Assembly (NCBI RefSeq): GCF_004023665.1 | Contig: NZ_SAUF01000001.1 | Coordinates: 682,001 to 746,000, forward strand | DNA length: 64,000 bases | Origin: Afifella aestuarii | GTDB lineage: Bacteria > Pseudomonadota > Alphaproteobacteria > Rhizobiales > Afifellaceae | Direction of reading: 5' to 3' | Part shown: piece after piece, positions 54,001 to 63,155 of the stretch | Position numbering within the stretch: the first letter of the stretch is position 1 | Layout: each line of letters starts with the position of its first letter | Made by a program: the position numbers and the translations under genes | The notes under the pieces: model-generated | Database searches by the model: none | What the model was told of the DNA's origin: nothing | Seen by the model: the letters and a program-made list of their open reading frames with translations, nothing else

Positions 54001-54206
54001 AGGGCCACCTTGTCGGCGCCGGCGCGCTGAGCGACGCGGCTATAGACCTCCCGCGCCAGAAGCCTGAGCGGCAGGCCGATGATGCCGGTCTCGTGACCGA
54101 GCATGCGCTCGATGGCGAGATGCGTCTTGCCGGTATTGGTGGGGCCGAGCACCGCTGTGACGTTGCGGGCGCTCCACTGCCGTGGATTGTCGGATGTCAC
54201 ATTCAT
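51003..54206 (-). CDS. SUV3-like DEAD/DEAH-box helicase
   Basis: This 1067-residue protein has motif I LGPTNTGKTHLA at about residues 20-31, a DEIQ box near 108 and the motif VI GRAGRYMRD near 270. This is the arrangement of the SUV3 subfamily of RNA helicases. The region to about residue 840 is helical. The final 200 residues are a low-complexity Ala/Glu/Pro tail ending in a basic stretch, typical of alphaproteobacterial members. It heads the S4 and ferredoxin group. Its upstream region is unusually dense in GANTC sites. Confidence 0.9.
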   Translation of the reverse strand: MNVTSDNPRQWSARNVTAVLGPTNTGKTHLAIERMLGHETGIIGLPLRLLAREVYSRVAQRAGADKVALVTGEEKIVPAEPRYWVSTVEAMPRNTDAAFAAIDEIQLAADLERGHVFTDRILSLRGSQETLLLGASTMRGVIEGLLPGAHIVTRPRMSVLAYAGQKKLTRLPERSAIVAFSAEEVYAIGELMRRQRGGAAAVLGALSPRTRNRQVELYQSGDVDFLVATDAIGMGLNLDVDHVAFASARKFDGYQHRPLTAAELGQIAGRAGRYMRDGTFGVTGTVSPFEPPLVEALESHRFEGVRVLQWRNDRLDFSSHEALRASLEQAPKHPFLTKSPPAADQVALELLVRDDDITDRLTHPKAVERLWDICRLPDYRRIAPAQHAGLIGSIFTFLMDKGSVPPDWLAPQVKRADRTDGDIDTLSARIAEIRTWTFVANQPDWLADPTYWREETKRVEDRLSDALHDRLTKRFVDRRTSVLMRRLKENTMLEAEITPGGDVLVEGEHVGTLIGFRFTPDAKAEGSDAKTVRTAAAKALGTAVAERAERLSRSDDAGFLLTSGAIIRWHGEPVARLIAESEPLKPRILLLADEQLTGPSREKVEARLTVWLSNQISTHLKPLLELEADESLSGLARGIAYQLKEKLGILDRRDVLEEVRSLDQDARAGLRRHGVRFGAYHIYLPMLLKPAPATLLAELEALHKGRDDRDSIAEVASVSASGRTSVNVDPEIDPAIYHRFGYRIFGRRAVRIDILERLADLIRPALTWRPGREIEPPAGAIEEGGGFTVTSAMTSLLGASGEDMGVILNGLGYRVERRPLPQTPATEEAVQKAEAAATADGLDVAATAEASGAEAPVGTSEAATPAPTESTEIEEAPREETPLEGSEAATGAGSEAGMVADEGAPTPLAPEDAAPAPETDSTAAQIAETTGATDADASGEAQPETEGQAETEEKAEPAFLEIWRYGGMPRREERRPSKAKRSPRRATGRGGPQKPATEGGEAAAAPHGPAPSKPQHKKGKFRHRGEQGLPKRPPQRPQRQEREKRADPDSPFAALAALKEKLGSSDK

Positions 54207-54654
54207 CAGGCGATGGCGAAAACCGTTGGGACGAGTACGAATGCGCGAGCGCGGCTTGACTTAATGGTTCCGGGCCGACTCGAACGACTCTTGAACAAAA
54301 GCGGATCGAATCGACGACTCTTCCGGATTCAGGATTCGTTCCACGGGCTCGACCGTGAAGCCCACAAGCGTGTTAGCGAGAGCAGGTGACATATGCGGTC
54401 GGGGCCTTGAAACAAGGTTAGCAAAAAGCAAACGCCCGCTCGCCGCAGGACGGCAGATGATTCAAGCATAGGCCGTTTTGACGAACGAATCGCCGACGAA
54501 TCGGCAGGGTCAACAAGTTCAACTTCCGTTCTCTCCACATATGGGGGATAACGTCCGCAGAGCGCAAGATCTGCGGACCACCGTGCGGCCATGCGCCCTC
54601 AATGATCAAGGGGGCAAAGGCGCTTCTTAACGATTTCGTCTCAAAACGGCACAT
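54207..54654. promoter_or_regulatory. GANTC-dense region upstream of the helicase gene
   Basis: These 448 bases hold no supported gene. Nine GANTC sites lie between 54277 and 54502, six of them within 54277-54337. GANTC is the target of CcrM, the cell-cycle DNA methyltransferase of alphaproteobacteria. The cluster is directly upstream of the leftward helicase-S4-ferredoxin genes and downstream of the DUF3108 gene, so a methylation-responsive promoter for the helicase group is possible. Confidence 0.6.
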
Positions 54655-55473
54655 TCACCGCACATTGAGACGGTCGGCGGTGGCTGTGAGAAAGCCCCAT
54701 TCCGTTCGCACCCGCATCTTTACGGGGACCGCAAGTCCCACCGTCTCGATTGGCGCGAGCCAGACTTCCATATCCTTGTTTGCCGCCATGAAGCGCTCGC
54801 TCTTCTTGTGTGCGCGGTGGCCGGCGATGGGAACATAGCGAACGGCACAGACGACGACCGGGCCGGAATAGCTCTTGCTGCCGCCGTTGTAACGCTCCGT
54901 GCGCGCAAAGCGCATCGTGATATCGAAGCGTTTGTTGTTCTCGAAGACCGGCGTCCTTTCTTTGCACAGGTCTTTTCCGCTGCGGCCGGCGATCGGCATC
55001 ACGAGCGCGCTCAAAGGATCGATCACACCTGTCTTGTGCTCCGGTTTCACCGGCACGCGATCGGCATATTCTTTGTGAGGCTTGTCGGCTTTGAAACGAA
55101 GATCGCTCACACGACCATTGGCGAAGGAGAGCGACAAATCCTCAGCCTCTCCATCCTCCACCCAATGGCGATGATAGCTCTGCGCCTCTGGGGCATCCGT
55201 GAGGGTGCCGGTGGCTTCGGCATTGACGCGCGCATCGGAGAAAAGCCGACTGAAGCCGGTTGCCTTCGCGTATCCTTCCGCATGGTAGCTGCGTTTGTCG
55301 ACGCTCAGGGTGGCCTTCACCTTGCCGACCGGGACGCCCATCAGAGACGCGCCGTAGCGCACCGTCAGTGTGGCCGCTGCAGCCGTGGGGGCGGAAAGTG
55401 CCGCACCCCCCAGCATGGTGAGGACTGCGACCATCGGCAGGAAGAAGGCGCTTCGAGTGTGCGGATGCCGCAT
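54655..55473 (-). CDS. DUF3108 periplasmic protein
   Basis: This 272-residue protein has a Sec signal peptide (about residues 1-35, with an A-x-A cleavage region) followed by a beta-rich DUF3108 domain: a RYGASLMGVPVGKV start, a DPLSALVMP segment and a C-terminal VPVKMRVRTEWG strand. Family members are predicted outer-membrane or lipid-interacting periplasmic proteins. I choose ATG 55473 because GGAG lies eight bases upstream, over ATG 55488. It is divergent from rpmB. The function is not established. Confidence 0.85.
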   Translation of the reverse strand: MRHPHTRSAFFLPMVAVLTMLGGAALSAPTAAAATLTVRYGASLMGVPVGKVKATLSVDKRSYHAEGYAKATGFSRLFSDARVNAEATGTLTDAPEAQSYHRHWVEDGEAEDLSLSFANGRVSDLRFKADKPHKEYADRVPVKPEHKTGVIDPLSALVMPIAGRSGKDLCKERTPVFENNKRFDITMRFARTERYNGGSKSYSGPVVVCAVRYVPIAGHRAHKKSERFMAANKDMEVWLAPIETVGLAVPVKMRVRTEWGFLTATADRLNVR

Positions 55474-55706
55474 TGGCGGAAGCTCCATTTTGGTGGCGGG
55501 GCACCCTTGTGTTCTGCCTAAGGACGAAAGCCGGCCTTTTTCGGGCCCATATTGCGGGTTTATGCGAGCCCCGCTGTGGCTGATGACTTGACCCTTGCGG
55601 CCACACTCCTTATAGGAGCGCTTTCGAAAAACCGGGCTTGAAGTGCCGTCCCGGCTGCGTCATGCGCAGGACGGTCCGCCCTCCAGATCAGATCATGAGG
55701 TTCTCC

Positions 55707-56009
55707 ATGGCGCGCCGTTGCGAGCTGACCGGCAAGGCCGTCCTGACCGGCAACAATGTGAGCCACGCCAACAACAAGTCCCGGCGTCGGTTCCTTCCCA
55801 ATCTGTGCAATGTGTCGCTGATGAGCGATGCGCTCGGGCGCGCTGTGCGGATGCGCATCTCTGCTGCCGCTCTGCGCAGTGTGGAGCATCGTGGCGGGCT
55901 CGACGCTTTCCTTCTCAAGGCGCAGGCGGACGAGCTGTCGCCAAAGGCGAAGCTTCTGAAGCGCGAGATCGCCAAGAAGGCGGCCAGCGCGGAAGCTGCT
56001 GCGGCCTGA
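55707..56009 (+). CDS. rpmB: 50S ribosomal protein L28
   Basis: This 100-residue basic protein starts with [20 protein letters not shown] and continues with [12 protein letters not shown], clear marks of L28 of the alphaproteobacterial type. The C-terminal extension is Lys/Ala-rich. ATG 55707 is preceded by GAGG. It stands alone, divergent from the DUF3108 gene. Confidence 0.96.
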   Translation: MARRCELTGKAVLTGNNVSHANNKSRRRFLPNLCNVSLMSDALGRAVRMRISAAALRSVEHRGGLDAFLLKAQADELSPKAKLLKREIAKKAASAEAAAA

Positions 56010-56010
56010 G

Positions 56011-56676
56011 TTGACGGCGATCTTCCCAACGCATCGGAGACGCGGTTTTCTGACCGCGGTCGGCGCCATGGCTGCGGTCGTGGTGGCGTCGAACATTCTT
56101 GTTCAGTACCCGGTGCATGGGCACATCGGCGGTTACAACCTGGCCGATCTTCTGACGTGGGGCGCGTTCACCTATCCGCTCGCGTTCCTCGTCAATGATA
56201 TGACCAACCGCACCTTCGGGCCAAAGGCGGCCCGTCGGGTAGTGTTCGTTGGTTTCCTTCTGGCTGTGATCGTTTCCACCGTTCTCGCCACGCCGCGGAT
56301 CGCGGTCGCCTCGGGTTCGGCTTTTCTCGCCGCTCAGATGATGGATGTCGGTATCTTTCATCGCCTGCGGGCCGGGCGCTGGTGGCGCGCGCCTGTGGTG
56401 TCGAGCCTTATTGGCTCCGCCCTCGATACGGTGATCTTCTTTTCGCTCGCCTTCGCTGCTGTCTTCGGGATTCTCGGTGCAAACGATGCGTTCGCGATCG
56501 AGACGGCGCCCCTCTTCGGCGCCATCTCTCTGATCGAGGTGCCGCGTTGGGTATCCTGGGCGCTCGGCGATTTTTCCGTGAAGCTTCTGCTCGCGGCTCT
56601 GGCGCTCGTTCCCTACGGCTTCCTCATCCGTATGGTGACGCCGTGGCAGCCGCACACCGGTATCGCGCGCGGGTGA
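56011..56676 (+). CDS. Queuosine precursor transporter (VUT/YhhQ family)
   Basis: This 221-residue membrane protein has six predicted helices and the conserved segments YPLAFLVNDMTNRTFG near residue 55 and SSLIGSALDTVIFF near 130, as in the YhhQ/VUT queuosine-precursor importers. It starts with a TTG one base after the stop of rpmB, so it may be coupled to it. It would take up preQ0 or preQ1 for tRNA modification. A strong terminator follows. Confidence 0.87.
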   Translation: MTAIFPTHRRRGFLTAVGAMAAVVVASNILVQYPVHGHIGGYNLADLLTWGAFTYPLAFLVNDMTNRTFGPKAARRVVFVGFLLAVIVSTVLATPRIAVASGSAFLAAQMMDVGIFHRLRAGRWWRAPVVSSLIGSALDTVIFFSLAFAAVFGILGANDAFAIETAPLFGAISLIEVPRWVSWALGDFSVKLLLAALALVPYGFLIRMVTPWQPHTGIARG

Positions 56677-56711
56677 AAAGGATCGGGCCGGGGCTCTGGC
56701 AGGTGGCGGAT

Positions 56712-56737
56712 AAAGCGGGCGAGGCCCGCTTTTTTTG
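56712..56737 (+). terminator. Rho-independent terminator after the queuosine transporter
   Basis: The stem AGCGGGC/GCCCGCT with a GAG loop (56714-56730) is followed by seven T residues. It lies about 35 bases after the transporter stop and ends the rpmB-transporter transcript before the convergent cobT gene. Confidence 0.85.
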
Positions 56738-56766
56738 TTTCTGGCGTTTCGAAGCTCTGAGCCTCG

Positions 56767-58653
56767 TTAGGCGGCGCGATTGCGGCGCGTTCGCGGGGGA
56801 CGCGTGACGCCGGGAATGTCCGCTTCAAACAGCTCCGCGAGCTTTTCCGTCATGGCGCCGGCAAGTTCCTCTGCATCCACGATCGTGACGGCACGCTTGT
56901 AGTAGCGCGTCACGTCGTGGCCGATGCCGATCGCCATAAGCTCAACCGGCGAGCGGTTCTCGATCTCGTCGATGACGTGGCGCAGATGCTTTTCGAGGTA
57001 ATTGCCGGAATTGACCGAGAGCGTGGAATCGTCGACCGGCGCGCCGTCGGAAATCACCATCATGATGCGCCGCTGTTCCGACCTTGCCAGAAGCCGCTGA
57101 TGCGCCCAATCGAGCGCCTCGCCGTCGATATTCTCCTTCAACAGCCCTTCGCGCATCATCAGCCCGAGATTGCGTCTTGAGCGTCGCCAGGGCGCGTCGG
57201 CGCTTTTGTAGATGATGTGGCGGAGATCGTTGAGACGGCCGGGATGCGGCGGCTTGCCAGCGCGCAGCCATTCCTCGCGCGCCTGACCACCTTTCCATGC
57301 CCTCGTCGTAAAGCCCAGGATCTCCACACGGACACCGCAGCGTTCGAGCGTTCGGGCGAGAACGTCGGCACAGATCGCGGCAACCGTAATCGGGCGCCCG
57401 CGCATGGAGCCGGAATTGTCGAGAAGCAAAGTCACCACGGTGTCACGAAATTCCGTGTCGCGCTCCTGCTTGAAAGACAGAGAGGCGAACGGATCTGTGA
57501 CAACGCGCGACAGCCTTGCGGGATCGAGCACGCCTTCTTCCAGATCGAAGTCCCAGGCGCGGTTTTGCTGCGCCAGAAGCCGCCGCTGCAGCCGATTGGC
57601 GAGGCGCGCAACGGCACCCGCCAGGCTCACCAGCTGCTTGTCGAGATAAGAGCGCAAACGATCGAGCTCTTCGGGCGGGCAGAGATCCTGCGCGGCCACC
57701 ACCTCGTCGTGTTTTGCGGTGTAGACGTTGTAATCGCTGACCGGGGTGTTCTGACCGTAAAAGTCCGGCCGTCGTCCATCGGCAAAAGGGTCGGTCTCGG
57801 CCGAATCCTCAGCCTCCAGAAACTCTTCGGTCGTCTGCTCGGTGCGCTCGCTCTCGGAGACCTCGTCGTCGTCCTCGCCGGAAGCTTCCGTTTCTTGCGG
57901 CTCGGCGGAGGCGTCATTGTCGTCGTCGGCTTCGCCGCGCGCCCCCTCGCTCGTGTCGGAGGTCTCGTCGCTGTCGTCTCCGCCGTCATCCTCCTCGCTT
58001 TCGCCGTCCTGGCCCGCTTCGCTGCCCATGTCGAGGGAAGCGAGCAGATCGCGGAGTGCGCGAGCAAAGGCATTCTGGTCGGAAATCGATTGCGACAGCC
58101 GGTCGAGTTCGGCGCTGGACCGCTCCTCGATGAAGTCGCGCCACAGCTCGACAACTTTTTCGGCGCTTTTCGGCGGCGCCTGACCGGTGAGCCGCTCGCG
58201 CATCAGCAGAGCGAGCGCATCTTCCAGTGGCGCGTCGGCGCGGTCGCGGATCTCTTCGTACTGGCCGCGGTGGTATTTGTCCTCCAGCATCGCGGAGAGG
58301 TTTTCACGCACGCCCGTCATGCGCCGCGCGCCGATCGCCTCGCAACGCGCCTGTTCCACGGCATCGAAGATTGCTCGCGCCTGCTCACCTTGCGGCGCAA
58401 AGCGACGGTGCATTTTATCGTCATGGCAGGCGAGGCGAAGCGCCATGGCATCGCCAAGCCCTCGGGTGATGGCGATGTCGTTGGCACTCATGCGCCGGGC
58501 GGGCTCTGGCAGGCGCACACGGTGGCCGAGAAGCTGCGGCCGATCGGACGCGAAGACGACCTCGAGTTCGCGGTCGCCGGCCACCGCCTTCACACAGGAC
58601 GACAGAGCCCGCTTGAACGGGTCTGTCGGAGTTTCCTTGTTGCGTCCGCTCAT
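56767..58653 (-). CDS. cobT: Cobaltochelatase subunit CobT
   Basis: This 628-residue protein has an N-terminal helical domain and an acidic low-complexity linker at about residues 205-300, rich in Asp, Glu and Ser. A von Willebrand A domain (about 390-600) follows, with the DNSGSM metal-ion-dependent adhesion site. This is the standard CobT layout. With CobS it forms the chaperone ring that helps CobN insert cobalt in aerobic cobalamin synthesis. It is 15 bases downstream of cobS. No other cobalamin gene lies close by. Confidence 0.95.
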   Translation of the reverse strand: MSGRNKETPTDPFKRALSSCVKAVAGDRELEVVFASDRPQLLGHRVRLPEPARRMSANDIAITRGLGDAMALRLACHDDKMHRRFAPQGEQARAIFDAVEQARCEAIGARRMTGVRENLSAMLEDKYHRGQYEEIRDRADAPLEDALALLMRERLTGQAPPKSAEKVVELWRDFIEERSSAELDRLSQSISDQNAFARALRDLLASLDMGSEAGQDGESEEDDGGDDSDETSDTSEGARGEADDDNDASAEPQETEASGEDDDEVSESERTEQTTEEFLEAEDSAETDPFADGRRPDFYGQNTPVSDYNVYTAKHDEVVAAQDLCPPEELDRLRSYLDKQLVSLAGAVARLANRLQRRLLAQQNRAWDFDLEEGVLDPARLSRVVTDPFASLSFKQERDTEFRDTVVTLLLDNSGSMRGRPITVAAICADVLARTLERCGVRVEILGFTTRAWKGGQAREEWLRAGKPPHPGRLNDLRHIIYKSADAPWRRSRRNLGLMMREGLLKENIDGEALDWAHQRLLARSEQRRIMMVISDGAPVDDSTLSVNSGNYLEKHLRHVIDEIENRSPVELMAIGIGHDVTRYYKRAVTIVDAEELAGAMTEKLAELFEADIPGVTRPPRTRRNRAA

Positions 58654-58668
58654 GCCGTGTGCCGCGCC

Positions 58669-59655
58669 TCAGCTCAGAACCAGGTTGGCTGCCGATTCCG
58701 GCAGCTCCTTGCCGAAGCAGCGCTGATAGAATTCGGCCACAAGCGGCTGCTCGAGCTCATCGCATTTGTTGAGGAAGGTGACGCGGAAGGCGAAGCCCAA
58801 ATCTGAGAAGATCTCCGCATTCTCTGCCCAGGTGATCACCGTCCGCGGGCTCATGACTGTCGACAGATCGCCGTTGACGAAGGCGTTGCGGGTCATATCC
58901 GCGACACGCACCATACGGCTTGCCTGGTCGCGGCCTTCCGGATTGCGCAGATGCGCAACCTTCGAGAGAACGATGTCGACCTCGTTGTCGTGCGGCAGAT
59001 AATTGAGCGTGGTGACGATCGACCAGCGGTCCATCTGACCCTGATTGATCTGTTGCGTGCCGTGATAAAGGCCCGATGTGTCGCCAAGCCCGACGGTGTT
59101 GGCGGTCGCAAAAAGACGGAACGCCGGATGCGGGCGGATGACCCGGTTCTGGTCGAGAAGCGTCAGACGACCGGAAACCTCCAACACGCGCTGAATGACG
59201 AACATCACGTCCGGCCGGCCTGCATCGTATTCATCGAAGACGAGGGCGGTGTTGGTCTGGATCGCCCAGGGCAGGATGCCGTCACGGAATTCCGTCACCT
59301 GCATGCCGTCGCGCACGACGATCGCGTCCTTGCCGACGAGATCGATGCGGCTGATGTGGCTGTCGAGATTGACGCGCACGCACGGCCAGTTGAGGCGCGC
59401 CGCGACCTGTTCGATATGCGTCGACTTGCCGGTGCCGTGATAGCCCGTGACCATGACACGGCGGTTGTGGGCAAACCCTGCGAGGATTGCCAAGGTCGTC
59501 TCGCGGTCGAAAAGATAATCCTCGTCGAGATCGGGGACGTGCGGATCACCCTGCGAAAAGGCCGGCACTTCGAGGTCTGAATCGATGCCGAAGACCTGCC
59601 TGACCGACACCTTTATATCGGGGGCGGCGGGGGTGTTCTCGACGGCTTCCTGCAT
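58669..59655 (-). CDS. cobS: Cobaltochelatase subunit CobS (AAA+ ATPase)
   Basis: This 328-residue AAA+ ATPase has Walker [10 protein letters not shown] at about residues 71-79, Walker B ALVFDEYD near 140 and an ATANT sensor region near 180. The sequence is CobS throughout. GAAGGA lies upstream of the ATG. It powers CobT-CobN cobalt insertion into hydrogenobyrinate a,c-diamide. Confidence 0.95.
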   Translation of the reverse strand: MQEAVENTPAAPDIKVSVRQVFGIDSDLEVPAFSQGDPHVPDLDEDYLFDRETTLAILAGFAHNRRVMVTGYHGTGKSTHIEQVAARLNWPCVRVNLDSHISRIDLVGKDAIVVRDGMQVTEFRDGILPWAIQTNTALVFDEYDAGRPDVMFVIQRVLEVSGRLTLLDQNRVIRPHPAFRLFATANTVGLGDTSGLYHGTQQINQGQMDRWSIVTTLNYLPHDNEVDIVLSKVAHLRNPEGRDQASRMVRVADMTRNAFVNGDLSTVMSPRTVITWAENAEIFSDLGFAFRVTFLNKCDELEQPLVAEFYQRCFGKELPESAANLVLS

Positions 59656-59718
59656 GACAAATTCCTTCTTTCGGCGCCGTATGCGCCGGCTCTTTTCACG
59701 GCGTCAGAGACCCCTGAT

Positions 59719-60345
59719 CTAGCAGAAACCGACGCTCTTCAAATAGCTGTAGGCCTGGATAATTTCCCGGAGTTTCTCCTCCAGAGAACGGTCGCCGCCA
59801 TTGGCATCGGGGTGATGGCGCTTCACGAGCGTCTTGTAGCGCGCCTTTACTTCGTCGGGGCCAGCGGTCTCGTCAAGGCCAAGAGTCGCCAGCGACTTCC
59901 TCTCCATATTGCGCACAGTGCGTCGGGTCGGCTCTTCTGACGGGCGGCTTTTGAAGCCGTCGCCAAAAAGATGGAACGGGTCGTCGGTCTTGCCGGTAAA
60001 GCCGTATTTGGCGCGTCCTCCGGGTCGCGGGCCCTCATCGGAGCGCGCATTGGAGCCCATTCGCCAAGTCGGCCTGTGGCCGATGATCGATTCCTTCTGG
60101 AAGGATTGGACGTCGTTGTCGTCGAGCCCGGCGAAATAATTGTACGATTTGTTGTAGGCGCGCACGTGCTCCAGGCAGAACCAAAAATACTCGCCTTCTG
60201 CGTCGCGTCCCTTGGGTGCGCGATGCGTCGCGGGCGCATTGCAGCCTTCGGCTTCGCAGACGCGCGTCGCCCTTTCTTCCTGCTTGGGCTTCTTCGTTCC
60301 CTTGCGGGTTCTAATCTTGTCGAACAGGTCCGATTCAAGCTTCAT
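59719..60345 (-). CDS. DnaJ-domain protein
   Basis: This 208-residue protein has a C-terminal J domain (about residues 150-205, with the HPD motif in KRHHPDANGG). The N-terminal half carries a CEAEGCNAPATHRAP cysteine/histidine segment followed by FWFCLEHV, a likely small metal site. Such proteins precede cobS in many Hyphomicrobiales and activate DnaK-type chaperones. It is 63 bases upstream of cobS and divergent from the bolA-like gene. Confidence 0.88.
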   Translation of the reverse strand: MKLESDLFDKIRTRKGTKKPKQEERATRVCEAEGCNAPATHRAPKGRDAEGEYFWFCLEHVRAYNKSYNYFAGLDDNDVQSFQKESIIGHRPTWRMGSNARSDEGPRPGGRAKYGFTGKTDDPFHLFGDGFKSRPSEEPTRRTVRNMERKSLATLGLDETAGPDEVKARYKTLVKRHHPDANGGDRSLEEKLREIIQAYSYLKSVGFC

Positions 60346-60419
60346 GGAATCAATATGCCCGCCCCGGCGGGCCCTCTCAAGCCGTACCTCAACGCCAATC
60401 AGACAGAACCGGAGGAACG

Positions 60420-60692
60420 ATGAGCGTTCGTGAAAAAATGGAAGACAAACTTAATGGTGCCCTTTCCCCCGAGGAGCTGACCATTACCGATGAATCGCAT
60501 CTTCATGCCGGTCATGGTGGCGCGCATCCTGAGGGTGAGAGCCACTTCCGCATCCATATTGTGTCTGCGGCCTTCGAAGGGAAGAGCCGTGTTGAACGCC
60601 ATCGCATGATCAATGAGATCCTGGCTGAAGAGCTGAAGGCCAGAGTGCACGCGCTGGCCGTAAAGGCGTATGCGCCGGGCGAAGGCCGGTAG
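60420..60692 (+). CDS. BolA-family protein
   Basis: This 90-residue protein has the BolA signatures SHLHAGH and ESHFRIHIVSAAFEGKSRVE, followed by the RHRMINEIL helix with its histidine. GGAGG precedes the ATG. BolA proteins pair with monothiol glutaredoxins in iron-sulfur cluster handling and stress responses. It is divergent from the DnaJ-domain gene. Confidence 0.92.
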   Translation: MSVREKMEDKLNGALSPEELTITDESHLHAGHGGAHPEGESHFRIHIVSAAFEGKSRVERHRMINEILAEELKARVHALAVKAYAPGEGR

Positions 60693-60722
60693 GCGGCCGG
60701 CCTCCTGAATGGAACGGGTGGC

Positions 60723-62015
60723 CTAGACCGGCAAGCTCGTCGCCTGTGTCGTCGCCACCGGCGTGACCGGGGTCACCCTTATCTGCGTCAGTCGATTCCG
60801 TGTCTTGCGCAGAACCTTGAAGCGGAAGCCGTGGAAGGTGAATTCCTGTCCCGCTTCGGGAATTGTCTGTGCTTCGTGGATCACCAGGCCCGCCATCGTT
60901 GTCGCCTCTTCATCCGGCAGGTTCCAGTCGAAGGCGCGGTTGAGATCGCGGATCGGCACCGTGCCTTCCACGATAATGGAGCCGTCCGGCTGCTGGCGCA
61001 CGCCCTGGATCTCCACGTCATGCTCGTCGGCGATCTCGCCGACGATTTCCTCCAGAATATCTTCGAGCGTGATCAGGCCCATCACCTCGCCATACTCGTC
61101 GACGACGAGCGCGAAGTGAATTTTGCGACGCAGGAACTCGTTGAGCTGCGCCTGCAGAGAAGTCGTGTCAGGCACGAACCAGGGCTTTGAGGCGACCGCC
61201 ATGATATCGAGAGCTGTTGCATCGCCGCCGGCTGCCGCGAGGGCCCTCAAGACGTCCTTGGCATGCAGGATCCCGACAATGTTTTCGGTCTCGCCGCGCC
61301 ACAAGGGCAGGCGTGTGAAGGGGCTCTCGATCACCTGGGTGACGAGCTTCTCCGCCGGATCATCGGCGTTGAGGGCCTGCATCGCGGTGCGGTGAACCAT
61401 GACGTCGGAGACATCGAGCTCGTTGAGGTCCAAAAGGCCGCCCAGCATGTCGCGGGCGCCCTTTTGCACGCTGCCTTCGCGGTGCAGGAGATCGACGGCG
61501 CCGCGAAGTTCCTCGTGGCCGGACAAGAGCACGTCATGGCTCGCGGCGACGCCGAAGAGACGCAAGAGCGCCGAGACGAAGCGCTGAACTGCCATCACGA
61601 CAGGCGCAAAAACCCGAACGACCGTTGAGACGAAGGGCGAGACGGCAAGCGCGAAGCGGTCTGGCGTCGTGATTGCCCAGGTCTTCGGCAAAACCTCTGC
61701 AAAGACAAGGACCAGGACCGTCATCACGAAGGTCGCCGCCGCCACACCTGCATCGCCCAGAATGTCGATGAAGGCGGCAGTTGCGAGGGCGGATGCCAGG
61801 ATGTTGACGAGGTTGTTGCCGAGAAGCAGCGACGAGATCATGCGTTCGCGGCGATCGATCAGACGCGAAACGATCCCCGCTCGGGCATCGCCCGACCGCT
61901 CCATCTGGTGCATGCGGGCGCGTGATGCCGCCGTCAAAGCGGTCTCCGATCCGGAGAAGAAGGCGGAAAGGAAAAGCAGAATGACAATGGCAAGCAGAGT
62001 GGCTGCGAGCCACAT
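60723..62015 (-). CDS. CNNM/CorC-type transmembrane protein (DUF21 with CBS domains)
   Basis: This 430-residue protein has an N-terminal DUF21 membrane domain with three to four helices (about residues 1-140), a pair of CBS domains (about 205-335, with VVDEYGEVMGLITLEDILEEIVGEI) and a C-terminal CorC_HlyC domain. Members take part in magnesium or cobalt efflux. It lies three bases after aroB and probably shares the aroK-aroB transcript. Confidence 0.92.
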   Translation of the reverse strand: MWLAATLLAIVILLFLSAFFSGSETALTAASRARMHQMERSGDARAGIVSRLIDRRERMISSLLLGNNLVNILASALATAAFIDILGDAGVAAATFVMTVLVLVFAEVLPKTWAITTPDRFALAVSPFVSTVVRVFAPVVMAVQRFVSALLRLFGVAASHDVLLSGHEELRGAVDLLHREGSVQKGARDMLGGLLDLNELDVSDVMVHRTAMQALNADDPAEKLVTQVIESPFTRLPLWRGETENIVGILHAKDVLRALAAAGGDATALDIMAVASKPWFVPDTTSLQAQLNEFLRRKIHFALVVDEYGEVMGLITLEDILEEIVGEIADEHDVEIQGVRQQPDGSIIVEGTVPIRDLNRAFDWNLPDEEATTMAGLVIHEAQTIPEAGQEFTFHGFRFKVLRKTRNRLTQIRVTPVTPVATTQATSLPV

Positions 62016-62018
62016 GGG

Positions 62019-63155
62019 TTATTCTCCTGTCTGAAGGGCGGGTGCAGGCTCGGCCGCGAGCTCATCGGCGAGGAACGTCTCAACCGAGTGAGGCGCGACA
62101 TCCTCCGCGATGAAAGCCTCACCGATCCCTCGGCTCAAGATAAAGGTGAGGCGGCCAGCTTTGACCTTTTTGTCCTGGGCAATGTGATCCATCAATTCCG
62201 AGGTGGGAAATCCGCTTCCCGGAATGCTGTTCATGTGGGTTGGCAGACCCGCGGCGGCAAGATGCCTCTCGACGCGCTCCGCCGCCTCCGGCGCACAAAG
62301 TCCCTGCTGGACTGAAAAACGATGGGCCATGGCCATACCGATGGCCACACCCTCGCCGTGGATAATGTGGCTGGCGTCGTAGTTGCACGCAGCCTCAAGC
62401 GCATGTCCGAAAGTATGTCCGAGATTGAGGAGGGCGCGTGTTCCGGCCTCTCGCTCGTCGGCGGCGACGACGCGTGCCTTCGCCGCGACGCTGCGGCGGA
62501 TGGCTTCTCCGCGTGCGTCCTCGCCGGCGAAGACGGCCTCTCTGTTGTCCTCGAGCCACGAGAAGAACTCCGCATCGTCGATCAAGCCGTATTTTACGAC
62601 TTCCGCATAACCGGCGCGAAACTCGCGGTGAGGGAGGGTGTCGAGTGCGCTCGTATCGGCCAGGACCAGCCGTGGCTGGAAGAAGGCACCGACGAGGTTC
62701 TTGCCTTCCGGCGTGTTGATGCCGGTTTTGCCGCCGACGGATGAATCCACCTGTGCAAGAAGGCTGGTCGCCACCTGGACGAGGCTCATGCCTCGACGGG
62801 TGATCGCAGCCGCAAAGCCCGCGAGGTCACCAACGACGCCGCCGCCAAGCGCAATGACGATGTCGGAGCGTTCGAGCCGGGCTGCGAGCAGCTCTCTCAC
62901 AACGCGTTCCAAGGTGGAGAAGCTCTTGGAGGCTTCTCCCGGCGCGACGACGATCTCGACGCTCTCGATTTCCGCGTCGCTTAGCGCCTGGCGGACGGGG
63001 TCAAGATAAAGACGGCCGACATTTTCGTCTGTGATGATCGCGGCGCGGCGGGCGTCCATCCGCGCGGCCATGTGGCGTCCGAGATTGGGGATGAGGTTGG
63101 CGGCGACGAGGACGTCGTAGCTGCGCTCGCCAAGGTCCACATGTACGGAACTCAT
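62019..63155 (-). CDS. aroB: 3-dehydroquinate synthase
   Basis: This 378-residue enzyme has the NAD-binding GGGVVGDLAGF segment near residue 102, KTGINTPEGKNLVG near 145 and the zinc ligands in the AELLNLGHTFGHALE and HGEGVAIGM regions. It catalyses the second step of the shikimate pathway, DAHP to 3-dehydroquinate. Its start overlaps aroK by four bases, so the genes are coupled as in many alphaproteobacteria. Confidence 0.96.
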   Translation of the reverse strand: MSSVHVDLGERSYDVLVAANLIPNLGRHMAARMDARRAAIITDENVGRLYLDPVRQALSDAEIESVEIVVAPGEASKSFSTLERVVRELLAARLERSDIVIALGGGVVGDLAGFAAAITRRGMSLVQVATSLLAQVDSSVGGKTGINTPEGKNLVGAFFQPRLVLADTSALDTLPHREFRAGYAEVVKYGLIDDAEFFSWLEDNREAVFAGEDARGEAIRRSVAAKARVVAADEREAGTRALLNLGHTFGHALEAACNYDASHIIHGEGVAIGMAMAHRFSVQQGLCAPEAAERVERHLAAAGLPTHMNSIPGSGFPTSELMDHIAQDKKVKAGRLTFILSRGIGEAFIAEDVAPHSVETFLADELAAEPAPALQTGE

